9,211 nucleotides of DNA from Alphaproteobacteria bacterium. GTDB taxonomy: Bacteria; Pseudomonadota; Alphaproteobacteria; ATCC43930; CGMCC-115725. Shown here one piece after another: positions 1 through 7,821 of the stretch; positions within the stretch are counted from its first letter, which is position 1, and every line of letters begins with the position of its first letter. The notes below the pieces were generated by a model. It saw only the letters and a list, made by a program, of their open reading frames with translations. It did not search any database and was not told the DNA's origin. The stretch spans positions 1 through 9,211 of the forward strand of contig JASHUX010000223.1 of the NCBI GenBank assembly GCA_030039775.1, read 5' to 3'. The translations under genes and the position numbers were made by a program.

Positions 1-1402
1 CGTGTCGCGCTTTCCGCTCGATGAACAACAGCACGAGGCGACGGCGAAGCGCCGCATCGGCCTCGGCGTGACCGGCCTGGCCGACGCACTGATCGAATGC
101 GGCGTGCGCTACGGCTCGGCCGAGGCGGTGAGCCTGACCGAGACCTGGATGCGCGCCATCCGCCGCGCCGCCTATCTCGCCTCGGCGGAACTGGCGCCGG
201 AAAAAGGTGCGTTCCCGCTGTTCGACCGCGCCGCCTATCTCGCCGGCGAAAGCGTGAGCGAGCTGGAGCAGGACGTGCGCGACGCTATCGCCGCGCACGG
301 CATCCGCAACGCGCTCCTCACCTCGGTGGCGCCGACCGGCACGATCTCGATCTTCGCCGACAATGTCTCGTCGGGGCTCGAGCCGGTGTTCAGCTTCAAC
401 TACACCCGCAACGTGCTGATGCCGGACGGCAGCCGCAAGGAAGAGGACGTGGCCGACCACGCCTATCGTCTGTTCCGCCGTCAGCGCGGCGAAGGCGCGC
501 CGCTGCCCGATTACTTTGTCGATGCGCAATCGCTCGCGCCCGCCGACCATCTGGTGATGCAGGCGGCGGTCCAAAAATATGTCGATAGCTCGATCTCGAA
601 GACCATCAACATCCCGGTCGATTTCCCGTTCGAGCGCTTCAAAGACGTGTATCTCCGCGCTTACGAACTAGGCTGTAAAGGCTGCACCACCTATCGCCCT
701 AACGAAGTGACCGGCTCGGTTCTGTCGGTTAAATCGGAGAAGAAGGAACAAAAACAGGCAGAGCTACCGCTGGTGGCCCCGCCGCCCTCGATCAAGCCCG
801 CCGACATTTACGAGGCGGGCGGCGTGGTGCACATGACGCGGCCGCTCGACCGGCCCGAGGCCCTGCCCGGCCAGACCTACAAGATCAACTGGCCCGAAAG
901 TGCGCACGCGCTTTACATCACCGTCAACGATATCGTGCAGAACAACCGGCGGCGGCCGTTCGAGATCTTCATCAACTCGAAGAACATGGAGCATTACGCC
1001 TGGACCGTGGCGCTGACGCGCATGATCTCGGCGGTGTTCCGCCGCGGCGGCGACGTCTCGTTCGTGGTCGAGGAATTAAAGGCCGTGTTCGATCCGCGCG
1101 GCGGCGCGTGGATGGAGGGTAAGTACGTGCCGTCGCTCTTGGCGGCGATCGGCGGCATCATCGAGCGCCATATGATCGATATCGGCTTCATGCCGGCGAA
1201 AGGCCGCATCGGCGGGCCGGAATTGGAACCGGCGCGCGCGGTGGTCAACCTCGCCGCGCCGACGCCAGCGGGCGGCGCCGGCACCGACCATCAGCACGCG
1301 CACCCGCGCATGCCAATCTGCCCCAAATGCGGCGAGGCGGCGATCATCCGCAGCGAAGGCTGCGACCAATGCACCAACTGCGACTATTCCAAGTGCGGGT
1401 AA
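1..1402 (+). CDS. nrdJ: Vitamin B12-dependent (class II) ribonucleotide reductase, C-terminal part (5' end outside window)
   Basis: This enzyme reduces ribonucleotides to deoxyribonucleotides using adenosylcobalamin, in the cytoplasm. About 466 residues are visible, read in the frame starting at base 2. The GTG at base 2 is an internal valine, because the frame is open to the left edge and the radical-site cysteine region of the family must lie upstream. Visible family signatures, in residues of the visible part, are the KRRIGLGVTGLADAL segment near 17-30, PTGTISI at 111-117 followed by ADNVSSGLEPVFSFNYTRNV, and GCKGCTTYRPN at 224-234. A TSCPD-type domain follows at about 290-395. The tail has a cysteine cluster (C440, C443, C454, C457, C460, C465) like a zinc ribbon and probably includes the redox-active cysteines that re-reduce the active site (inference). 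The gene ends in TAA. It has no evident functional link to the transporter genes downstream. Confidence 0.95.
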   Translation, partial: VSRFPLDEQQHEATAKRRIGLGVTGLADALIECGVRYGSAEAVSLTETWMRAIRRAAYLASAELAPEKGAFPLFDRAAYLAGESVSELEQDVRDAIAAHGIRNALLTSVAPTGTISIFADNVSSGLEPVFSFNYTRNVLMPDGSRKEEDVADHAYRLFRRQRGEGAPLPDYFVDAQSLAPADHLVMQAAVQKYVDSSISKTINIPVDFPFERFKDVYLRAYELGCKGCTTYRPNEVTGSVLSVKSEKKEQKQAELPLVAPPPSIKPADIYEAGGVVHMTRPLDRPEALPGQTYKINWPESAHALYITVNDIVQNNRRRPFEIFINSKNMEHYAWTVALTRMISAVFRRGGDVSFVVEELKAVFDPRGGAWMEGKYVPSLLAAIGGIIERHMIDIGFMPAKGRIGGPELEPARAVVNLAAPTPAGGAGTDHQHAHPRMPICPKCGEAAIIRSEGCDQCTNCDYSKCG

Positions 1403-1480
1403 AGTAATTCGGGTATTTCCCGCTCGGCAGGATATTGCCCATGCTTGTTATCGCGCGCGGGAACGGGCAAAACCACGCCG
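1403..1480. other. Short intergenic gap between nrdJ and the transporter operon
   Basis: The operon promoter would be expected here or inside the end of nrdJ, but no clear -35/-10 pair is visible. A 4-bp GC stem (CGGG-TATTT-CCCG, 1410-1422) lies just after the nrdJ stop. It is too short and lacks a following T-run, so it is not called a terminator. An ATG at 1441 opens a 23-codon frame ending at TAG 1510-1512, preceded by AGGA at 1429-1432. It overlaps the start of the first ATPase gene in another frame and is probably fortuitous. Confidence 0.5.
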
Positions 1481-2512
1481 ATGAGCGTGGCGGCAGGGAA
1501 AGTTTCGGATAGCGAAAAGCAGGTAAGCACGAGCGCGTTGCTGGACGTGCGCGATTTGTCCGTGTCGTTCCGCGACGATGCCGGCTGGGTGCAGATGCTG
1601 AACAACGTCGCCTTCACGGTGAAGCGCGGCGAAACGCTGGGCATTGTCGGCGAAAGCGGCTGCGGCAAGTCGCTGACGGCGCTATCGGTGATGGGCCTGC
1701 TGCCGAAGCGCGGCTGCCGGCGCACCGGCGCCATCGTGTTCGACGGGCGCGATCTCGCGGCGCTGGGCGAAAGCGGCATGCGGCAAATACGCGGACGCCA
1801 GATCGGCATGGTGTTTCAGGAGCCGATGAGCGCGCTCGATCCCGTGTTTACCGTCGGCGACCAGATCGCCGAGACGGTGCGCACGCACTTTCCCGTGTCG
1901 CAGCGCGAAGCGAAGGAGCGCGCGGTCGAAGCGCTGGCCTCGGTGCGCATCGCGGGGCCGGCCAATTGCGCGACCCAATATCCGATGAGCCTGTCGGGCG
2001 GCATGCGCCAGCGGGTGATGATCGCGATGGCGCTCGTGTGCGAGCCGAAGCTCTTGATTGCCGACGAACCGACCACGGCGCTCGACGTCACCATCCAGGC
2101 GCAGATCATGGAGTTGCTGCTGGAACTGGGCCAGCGCACCGGCACCGCGCTGTTGTTCATCACCCACAATCTCGGCCTGATCGCCGAAAGCTGCGAGCGC
2201 ATGATCGCGATGTATGCCGGCGAAGTGGTGGAAGACGGGCCGGTCGAATCCATCCTGCAGCGGCCGCTCCATCCCTACACCGCCGGCCTGCTCGAATCAT
2301 TACCCGGCCGGCGCGCGCCGAAGTCGCGCCTATCGTCGATCCCCGGTCGCGTGCCGTCGGCCCGCGAAATGCCGGTGGGCTGCCGCTTCGGGCCGCGCTG
2401 CAATTACGCGGCCGCCGCCTGCCAGGAGCCGCAGCGGCTCCGCGCCGTCGATGACCGGCATGTGCGCTGCGTGCGCGCGTCGGATCTGGCGCTGGCGGGA
2501 GCGGGCGTGTGA
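1481..2512 (+). CDS. Peptide/oligopeptide-type ABC importer ATP-binding protein, DppD/OppD-like
   Basis: This is a cytoplasmic ATPase subunit of an importer that pairs with the second ATPase to drive transport. From the ATG at 1481 it has 343 residues, about normal for DppD/OppD. In order: Walker A GESGCGKS (57-64), Q-loop VFQEPMSALDP (Q113), ABC signature LSGGMRQR (171-178), Walker B LLIADEP (191-197) and switch histidine H229. The C-terminal oligopeptide-transporter extension has C301-x5-C307-x6-C314-x15-C330, a pattern that in DppD/OppD relatives ligates an Fe-S cluster (family knowledge; not shown here). The frame stays open upstream to a TTG at 1445, but ATG 1481 gives the usual family N-terminus, with the first beta-strand (LLDVRDLSVSF) at about residues 20-30. 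The Shine-Dalgarno sequence is weak. The stop lies two bases before the next ATG. The transported substrate is unknown. Confidence 0.93.
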   Translation: MSVAAGKVSDSEKQVSTSALLDVRDLSVSFRDDAGWVQMLNNVAFTVKRGETLGIVGESGCGKSLTALSVMGLLPKRGCRRTGAIVFDGRDLAALGESGMRQIRGRQIGMVFQEPMSALDPVFTVGDQIAETVRTHFPVSQREAKERAVEALASVRIAGPANCATQYPMSLSGGMRQRVMIAMALVCEPKLLIADEPTTALDVTIQAQIMELLLELGQRTGTALLFITHNLGLIAESCERMIAMYAGEVVEDGPVESILQRPLHPYTAGLLESLPGRRAPKSRLSSIPGRVPSAREMPVGCRFGPRCNYAAAACQEPQRLRAVDDRHVRCVRASDLALAGAGV

Positions 2513-2514
2513 GC

Positions 2515-3492
2515 ATGGCTCAATCCGGCGCGCCGATCCTCTAGGTCGAGAATCTCGAGATCGCGTTTCCGGGACGGCGCCGTGGCCAGGTCATTCAGGC
2601 GGTCGATGACGTCTGCTTCACCGTGCGCCAGGGCGAGACCTTCGGCATCATCGGCGAAAGCGGCTCCGGCAAGACCACCGTCGGCCGCGCCATCGTTTGT
2701 CTCATCCGTCCGACCGCGGGCAGCATCCGCCATTACGGCGAGGATCCGTTCGCGTTGTCGGCGAAGGTGCTGCGCCGCCATCGCCGCTCGTATCAGATCA
2801 TTTTCCAAGATCCGAACGCCGCGCTCGATCCGCGTATGACCATATTGCAGAGCGTGCGCGAGCCGCTCGATGTCGCGGGCATCGGCACGCGACGGGAGCG
2901 CCAACGAAAGGCGCTCGAGGCGCTCGACCACGTCGCGATGGGCGCCGAGATGGCCGCGCGCTATCCGCATGAAATTTCCGGCGGACAGAAGCAGCGCGCC
3001 AACATCGCACGCGCGCTCGTGCTGGAGCCGCAACTCATCGTCTGCGACGAGGTCGTAGCGGCACTCGACGTCTCGATCCAAGCCGAGATGCTGAACCTGT
3101 TCGCCGACCTACAGCGCGACTTCAATTTGACCTACGTGTTCATCAGCCACGATCTGCGCGTCGTCGCGCATATCAGCGACCGCGTCGCGGTGATGTATTT
3201 CGGCAAGATCGTCGAGCTAGGCCCCGCTACGGCGCTGATGAACGCGCCGCTCCATCCCTACACCAAGGCGCTGCTGTCGGCGGAACCGGAACCGGTGCCG
3301 GCGCATCTTCGCAATCGCGAGCGCATCGTGCTTCAAGGCGAAGTGCCGAGCCCGCTCGACCCACCGACGGGCTGCCGTTTCCACACGCGTTGTCCCTTGG
3401 CGCAGCCGCTTTGTTCGCAGAGCGAACCGGCCTGGCGCGAACTGGCACCGGGCCGCTTCGTCGCCTGTCATTTTGCCGAGACTCCGAATTAA
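2515..3492 (+). CDS. ABC importer ATP-binding protein, DppF/OppF-like, interrupted by an in-frame amber stop at codon 10 (possible pseudogene)
   Basis: This is the second ATPase of the importer. The natural start is ATG 2515, two bases after the previous stop, giving a 325-codon gene of normal DppF/OppF length. Codon 10, however, is TAG (2542-2544), in the expected N-terminal ABC strand (PIL-stop-VENLEIAF). After it the frame is intact to TAA 3490-3492. Counting from ATG 2515, it has Walker A GESGSGKT (47-54), Q-loop FQDPNAALDP (Q98), signature ISGGQKQR (154-161), Walker B LIVCDE (174-179) with the common variant DEVVAALD, switch histidine H212, and C287-x5-C293-x6-C300-x17-C318. The first ATG/GTG/TTG after the stop is GTG 2623 (289 residues). 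It has no visible Shine-Dalgarno sequence and would lose the first strands and the adenine-stacking aromatic. So this is a recent nonsense mutation, a sequence error, or a suppressed stop. Family assignment is firm; expression state is not. Confidence 0.85.
2542..2544 (+). other. In-frame amber (TAG) codon in the second ATPase gene
   Basis: Reading from ATG 2515, codon 10 is TAG, followed by GTC GAG AAT CTC GAG. Homologues commonly read ILEV or LLQV here, so one base change from GAG or CAG would explain it. No ATG, GTG or TTG occurs in frame between this stop and GTG 2623. Confidence 0.9.
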
Positions 3493-3499
3493 CGGAGTC
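3480..3499 (+). promoter_or_regulatory. Intra-operon hairpin spanning the stop codon of the second ATPase gene
   Basis: This is a perfect 7-bp inverted repeat, GACTCCG (3480-3486) and CGGAGTC (3493-3499), with a 6-base AATTAA loop. The loop contains the TAA stop. The bases after it (CTATTCTC) are pyrimidine-rich but not a T-run, so it is a poor intrinsic terminator. It lies at the only sizeable junction of the operon, just before the binding-protein gene. There it could protect processed mRNA ends or partly attenuate, letting the binding protein be made at a different level (inference). Confidence 0.45.
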
Positions 3500-3553
3500 C
3501 TATTCTCAACGGCCGATCGCGCCCCCGTCCGGGCAGGAAATGAAAAATCTGTT

Positions 3554-3559
3554 AGGGAG
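3554..3559 (+). promoter_or_regulatory. Strong Shine-Dalgarno sequence of the binding-protein gene
   Basis: AGGGAG lies 6 bases before ATG 3566. It fixes the start there, although the same frame is open further upstream into the previous gene. It is the clearest ribosome-binding site in the window, consistent with the high expression usual for importer binding proteins. Confidence 0.75.
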
Positions 3560-3565
3560 ACACCG

Positions 3566-5113
3566 ATGATCATCGGATCGCATCCGAGCCGCCGCACGAT
3601 CTTGAAAGGCGCCGCCGCGGCCGGCGGCGTCGTATTTCTGCCGTCGCTCGCCCGCGCCGCGGACCAGCCGCGCCGAGGCGGCACGCTGCGGATGGCACAG
3701 CCTTACAATCCCGCCGCGATCGATCCGATGACGGGCCGCAACCTGCCCGATCTCAACGTGCTCTACGCCACCTATGACGGACTGATCGATTTCGATCCGA
3801 ACACGCTGGAGCTCAAGCCCGGTCTTGCCAAGGCGTGGCGCTTCACCGATCCGAAGACGTTGGTGCTCGACTTGATCGACGGCGTCGAGTTCCACGACGG
3901 CACGCCCTTCAACGCAGACGCGGTAAAATTCAACCTCGAACGCTATCGCGACGACAAGCGGTCCAATATCAAGTCCGACTTGACCGTCGTCGCCAATGTC
4001 GAGATCAGCGGCAAGAACCAGGTGACGCTGCATCTGTCGCGGCCGAACGCCGGCCTGCCGGCGATCCTGACGACGCGTGTCGGGCTGATGCTGTCGCCGA
4101 CCGCGATCAAGACCAAGGGGCCGAACGTCGACCGCATCGCGGTCGGCACCGGGCCGTTCAAGTTCGTCGAATGGAAGGACAATGCGAGCTTCACGCTGGT
4201 CCGGAACGACAAGTATTGGAAATCGGGCCAGCCCTATCTCGACGGCATCAACATCAGCATCATCAACGAGCTCAACACGGTGGTGCGCACCACGATGGCC
4301 GGCGAGACCGACATCGCCATCGACCTGCAAGTGCCGCAGAAACTGATCGCCGACCGCGACAAGAGTTTGGTCGTGCAGACCGGGCCGTCGCTCGTGTTCT
4401 ACGGCATTTTTATGAACTATTCGCGCGGGCCGCTAACCGACGTGCGGCTGCGGCAAGCGCTGAACTACGCCATCGACCGGGACGAATTGAACAAGGTGCT
4501 GAACGCGGGGCTGGGCGAACCGACCTGTTGCATCTTGCCCAAACAGCATTGGGCGACCGACCCAAGCACGATCCATTACTACTCGCACGATCCCGACAAG
4601 GCGCGCGCCCTGCTGAAGGAGGCCGGATTTGCCAACGGCATCGAATTGCCGACGTACGGCTGGCCCGACCAGGTTGCCATGCAGCGCCAAGAACTGATCA
4701 TTTCGCAGCTCGCGAAAAGCGGCATCCGCGTCAAGCTGACGCCGACCACGCCGCAACAGGCGATGCAGGCCTTCATGATCGAAAAGAAGGGCGACATGTC
4801 GATCAGCCCGTCGGGCGGCTACCCCGATCCAAGCCAATCCTACGAAGTGCAGTTCGCCAAGGATGCGCTCCGGAATGCCGGCAAGATCGAGTTGCCGGGC
4901 TTCCGGCCGCTGATGGACGCGACCGAGAGCGCGCAGACGCAGGAGGGGCGCAAAGCCGCGTTCGCGAAGCTTCAGCGCTTCGTCATTGAACAGGCGATGC
5001 AGGTAATCCAGTACATCGCGCCCGGCGTCACCGTGCTGTCGCCGAAGGTCAAGAATTTCCAGGCCGGCATCATCGGCGTGCCGAAATTCCAGGAAGTCTG
5101 GCTGGCGGCATAG
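3566..5113 (+). CDS. ABC importer periplasmic substrate-binding protein, SBP_bac_5 (DppA/OppA) family, with Tat signal
   Basis: This is the periplasmic receptor that captures the substrate and delivers it to the two permeases. It has 515 residues, normal for cluster C (peptide-type) binding proteins. The start is set by the AGGGAG site. The N-terminus has a twin-arginine motif SRRTILKG (8-15), then a short hydrophobic stretch (about 16-27) and a likely cleavage site after ARA (29-31). It is therefore probably exported folded by Tat, not as a lipoprotein. Family hallmarks are the GLAKAWRF segment (86-93), EFHDGTPFNADAVKFNLER (108-126) and GTGPFKFVEW (194-203) with a following DKYW. The family binds di- and oligopeptides but also nickel, glutathione, opines, sugars and other solutes, so the ligand cannot be assigned. 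It is separated from the ATPase genes by 73 bases and lies four bases before the permease B start. Confidence 0.93.
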   Translation: MIIGSHPSRRTILKGAAAAGGVVFLPSLARAADQPRRGGTLRMAQPYNPAAIDPMTGRNLPDLNVLYATYDGLIDFDPNTLELKPGLAKAWRFTDPKTLVLDLIDGVEFHDGTPFNADAVKFNLERYRDDKRSNIKSDLTVVANVEISGKNQVTLHLSRPNAGLPAILTTRVGLMLSPTAIKTKGPNVDRIAVGTGPFKFVEWKDNASFTLVRNDKYWKSGQPYLDGINISIINELNTVVRTTMAGETDIAIDLQVPQKLIADRDKSLVVQTGPSLVFYGIFMNYSRGPLTDVRLRQALNYAIDRDELNKVLNAGLGEPTCCILPKQHWATDPSTIHYYSHDPDKARALLKEAGFANGIELPTYGWPDQVAMQRQELIISQLAKSGIRVKLTPTTPQQAMQAFMIEKKGDMSISPSGGYPDPSQSYEVQFAKDALRNAGKIELPGFRPLMDATESAQTQEGRKAAFAKLQRFVIEQAMQVIQYIAPGVTVLSPKVKNFQAGIIGVPKFQEVWLAA

Positions 5114-5117
5114 CCCT

Positions 5118-6074
5118 ATGAACAAGCTCTGGCGCTTGTTGGGGCGCCGTCTCCTGCAGTTTCTGCCGATCCTCGTTTTCGCGACATTTGTCGTGTTCGG
5201 CTTGCTGCAATTGGTGCCCGGCGATCCGGCGCTCTCGCTTGCCGGCGATTACGCGTCGACGCAGCGCATCGCCGAGATCCGCCATGAATACGGGTTCGAC
5301 CAGCCGCTCGTGGTGCAATACGGCATCTGGCTGTGGCACGCGATGCACGGGAATCTGGGCCTGTCGCTGTTCTCGAGCGAGCCCGTGACGCAGCTGATCG
5401 AGGACCGGTTGCCGAACACCATCATGGTCGCGGTCTATGCCCTGGTGGTCGCCTCGGCGATCGGCATTCCGCTTGGCGTGCTCGCGGCCACGCGCAGCGG
5501 CTCGAAGATCGACAGCTTCGTCACCTCGACCGCGTCGATGGGCGTGGCACTGCCGAGCTTCTGGCTCGCGATGATTCTGGCGCTTCAGTTCTCGCTCTAT
5601 CGACATTGGTTCCCGACGACCGGCGCCGCGGATTTTTTCACCGATCCAGCCGGCGCCATCAGTCACGCAACGCTGCCGGCGATCGCGCTCGCGGTGGGCG
5701 TGGTGGCGACATTGGCGCGGCAGGTTCGAAGCGACCTGCTGGAAGTGCTGAACCAGCAATATATGCGGACGCTGCGCGCCAAAGGCTTGTCGAACGGCGC
5801 GATCCTGTGGAAGCACGGACTGCGCAACGTCAGCGCGACGCTGCTGACGTTGACGGGCTTGCAAGTGAACCGTCTGTTCTCCGGTGCGGTCGTGATCGAG
5901 GCCGTATTCGCCATTCCGGGCGTCGGCAGCCTGGTCAGCTATTCCGCCATCAACAAGGATTTTCCGGTGGTTCAAGGCGTGGTGCTTGTCCTGGTGCTGA
6001 TCGTCATCTCAGTCAATCTCTTCGTCGACATCATCACCGCCCTGCTCGATCCCCGGGTGACGGCGTCGACATGA
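5118..6074 (+). CDS. ABC importer inner-membrane permease, DppB/OppB-like
   Basis: This is one of the two channel-forming inner-membrane subunits. It has 318 residues, normal for DppB/OppB. There is an N-terminal membrane segment (about 12-32) followed by the family VPGDPA motif (33-38). Further hydrophobic segments lie at about 100-124, 137-160, 185-200, 240-262 and 284-308, giving about six in total. The cytoplasmic EAA loop that docks on the ATPases is YMRTLRAKGLSNGAILWKHG (215-234). The C-terminus DPR after the last helix is also typical. The start is ATG, four bases after the previous stop and without a clear Shine-Dalgarno sequence, so translation is probably coupled. The stop overlaps the next start as ATGA. 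Confidence 0.94.
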   Translation: MNKLWRLLGRRLLQFLPILVFATFVVFGLLQLVPGDPALSLAGDYASTQRIAEIRHEYGFDQPLVVQYGIWLWHAMHGNLGLSLFSSEPVTQLIEDRLPNTIMVAVYALVVASAIGIPLGVLAATRSGSKIDSFVTSTASMGVALPSFWLAMILALQFSLYRHWFPTTGAADFFTDPAGAISHATLPAIALAVGVVATLARQVRSDLLEVLNQQYMRTLRAKGLSNGAILWKHGLRNVSATLLTLTGLQVNRLFSGAVVIEAVFAIPGVGSLVSYSAINKDFPVVQGVVLVLVLIVISVNLFVDIITALLDPRVTAST

Positions 6075-6958
6075 CCGCGATTGCGCAAAAGCCGGCGATG
6101 GTCGCAGTGCCGCGGCGCAGCCGCGCATCGCGGTTCCTGCGCTGGATGCGCTCCGATATCCGCGCCGTGCTGAGCATCGGGTTCCTCCTGCTGCTGGTTC
6201 TGGTGTCTTTCGCGGCGCCGGTGATCGCGCCCTATCCGCCAAACGACCAGAACGTCTCGCTATTACTGGCGCCGCCCGACGCGCAGCACTGGCTCGGCAC
6301 CGACGATCTCAGCCGCGACGTGTTGAGCCGCTTGATCTACGGCGCGCCCAATTCGCTATACGCCTCGTTTCTCGCCGTGTTCGTGGCGGTGCTGTTGGGC
6401 GTGCCGGCCGGGCTCGTGATCGGCTTTGTCGGCGGCTGGTTCGACGAGGTCGCGAGCCGGTTTATTGACGCGCTCTTGTCCTTTCCGCCGATCGTGCTCG
6501 CGATTGCGGTGACCGGGGCGCTGGGCATCGGCCTCACCAATGCCATGCTGGCGGTGGGGTTCACCTTCGCGCCATTCTTGGCCCGGCTGGTGCGGGCCCA
6601 GACCCTTGTTGTGAAAAGTGCGCTCTATGTCGACGCCTCGCGCGGGTTCGGCGCGTCCACGCCGCACATCATCTGGCGCCACATTCTGCCCAACGCAATT
6701 CAGCCCGTGATCGTCCAGGTGACGCTGGCGCTGGCGGTGGCGCTTCTCGCCGAAGCGGCGTTGAGCTTCCTGTCGCTGGGCGTGCAGCCGCCATCCGCAA
6801 GTTGGGGCGGGATGCTGGCACGCGCCTACAATTATATCGAGATCGCGCCGGAACAGATGTACGCACCCGGCATGGCGATCCTGCTGACGGCCCTCGCCTT
6901 CAACGCGCTCGGCGAATCGATGCGCGTGGCGCTCGACCCAACGATGAAGCGCCGCTGA
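6071..6958 (+). CDS. ABC importer inner-membrane permease, DppC/OppC-like
   Basis: This is the partner channel subunit. It has 295 residues from ATG 6071, which overlaps the previous stop by four bases (ATGA). The same frame is open far upstream, but only as an out-of-frame reading of the permease B gene, so that extension is rejected. It shows the OppC-type N-terminal hydrophobic segment (about 31-53). The LGTDDLSRDVLSRLIYGA motif (75-92) is a hallmark of this permease type. The EAA loop is YVDASRGFGASTPHIIWRHI (186-205), followed by LSFLSLGVQPPSASWGGML (231-249). The C-terminal GESMRVALDP is also conserved in the family. It completes a canonical five-component importer. Confidence 0.95.
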   Translation: MTAIAQKPAMVAVPRRSRASRFLRWMRSDIRAVLSIGFLLLLVLVSFAAPVIAPYPPNDQNVSLLLAPPDAQHWLGTDDLSRDVLSRLIYGAPNSLYASFLAVFVAVLLGVPAGLVIGFVGGWFDEVASRFIDALLSFPPIVLAIAVTGALGIGLTNAMLAVGFTFAPFLARLVRAQTLVVKSALYVDASRGFGASTPHIIWRHILPNAIQPVIVQVTLALAVALLAEAALSFLSLGVQPPSASWGGMLARAYNYIEIAPEQMYAPGMAILLTALAFNALGESMRVALDPTMKRR

Positions 6959-6960
6959 TC

Positions 6961-7821
6961 GTGGATTCCATTCGCGGCCTGGATGCGACGCCGGACAGCA
7001 TCGCCGTGCTCGAACGCGCCGCGCGGCGGCGCGCAACGCCGTGCGGCGACGGCACGATGGTTTGGCGCGAGTGGGGCGACGGCGTCCCGGTGATTCTGTT
7101 TCATGGCGGCACCGGTTCGTGGCTGCATTGGATACGCAATATCAGTCCGCTCAACGCGGCCGGCTATCGCGCCGTCGCGCCGGATCTGCCCGGTCTTGGC
7201 GACTCCGCCCTGCCGCCGCCGACGGACAATCTCGACGACGTCTCCGACATCGTCTGCGACGGGTTGATGCGGGTGCGCGCGCCAGACGAGCGATTCCACC
7301 TCGTCGGCTTTTCCTTCGGCGGCCAGATCGCCGGCCGCGTCGCGACGCGGCTCGGCCGACGGCTGCGGTCGCTGACCATCGTCGGCACCGGCGGCCTCGG
7401 CCTCCCGCGCGGCCGGATGAGCAATCTGCGCCGGGTCGAGTCCAATATGAACGGCCCCGAGATCGCCGCCCTGCAGCGCGATAATCTCGGCCGCTTCATG
7501 GTTCATGACCCGGCAAAGATCGACGATGCCGCCGTGTGGATGCAAATCCGTCATGTCGCGGTCGGGCGCTTCAAGTCGGTGCCGTTCGCCCCGGGCGACC
7601 GGCTCGCGCGCGCCTTGCCGCATGTCATGGCGCCGATCGGCGGCATTTGGGGCGAATTCGATATCACCGCCTATCCCTATATCGACCAGCGGGAAACCTT
7701 GCTTCGCTCCATTCAGACGGATGCCAAGTTCCACGTCGTGGCGGGCGTCGGCCATTGGGTGCAATATGAAGGCGCTGACGAGTTCAACCGCGTGTTGCTC
7801 GGCTGGCTGGCGAGGTCGTGA
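6961..7821 (+). CDS. Alpha/beta-fold hydrolase, substrate unknown
   Basis: This is probably a cytoplasmic hydrolase, since no signal peptide is seen. It has 286 residues from GTG 6961, two bases after the permease C stop. No ATG gives a complete family N-terminus, so the GTG start is inferred. The alpha/beta-hydrolase features are an oxyanion-loop HGG (48-50) and DLPGLGDS (75-82). The nucleophile elbow is GFSFGG with S118. The likely acid is D234 in GEFD, and the catalytic histidine is H265 in GVGHW. A middle region (about 150-215) probably forms the lid. The family includes esterases, C-C hydrolases (MhpC-like), haloalkane dehalogenases and peptidases. The substrate cannot be told, but the tight coupling suggests action on the imported compound or a product of it. 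Its stop overlaps the next start as TGATG. Confidence 0.88.
   Translation: MDSIRGLDATPDSIAVLERAARRRATPCGDGTMVWREWGDGVPVILFHGGTGSWLHWIRNISPLNAAGYRAVAPDLPGLGDSALPPPTDNLDDVSDIVCDGLMRVRAPDERFHLVGFSFGGQIAGRVATRLGRRLRSLTIVGTGGLGLPRGRMSNLRRVESNMNGPEIAALQRDNLGRFMVHDPAKIDDAAVWMQIRHVAVGRFKSVPFAPGDRLARALPHVMAPIGGIWGEFDITAYPYIDQRETLLRSIQTDAKFHVVAGVGHWVQYEGADEFNRVLLGWLARS

Noticed and set aside
1410..1422. Small palindrome after the nrdJ stop as a terminator
   Set aside because: Only a 4-bp stem, with no T-run after it.
1441..1512. 23-codon frame with AGGA upstream, possible leader peptide
   Set aside because: It overlaps the first ATPase start, shows no regulatory codon run or attenuator structure, and its peptide has no recognisable features.
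1649..2670. Near-identical DNA at the Walker A regions of the two ATPase genes, as a repeat
   Set aside because: The match is confined to the conserved nucleotide-binding motif and reflects homologous proteins, not a mobile or recombination repeat.
3473..3565. Upstream extension of the binding protein to a start inside the ATPase gene
   Set aside because: It would bury the Tat signal 31 residues in and ignore the strong AGGGAG site before ATG 3566.
3506..4330. Long open frames on the minus strand opposite the binding protein, permeases and hydrolase
   Set aside because: They mirror the codon pattern of GC-rich genes on the other strand, have no recognisable domains, and lack convincing start sites.
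5333..6070. Long frame running into permease C, as an N-terminal fusion domain
   Set aside because: The translation is arginine-rich, low-complexity sequence typical of an out-of-frame reading of the permease B gene.
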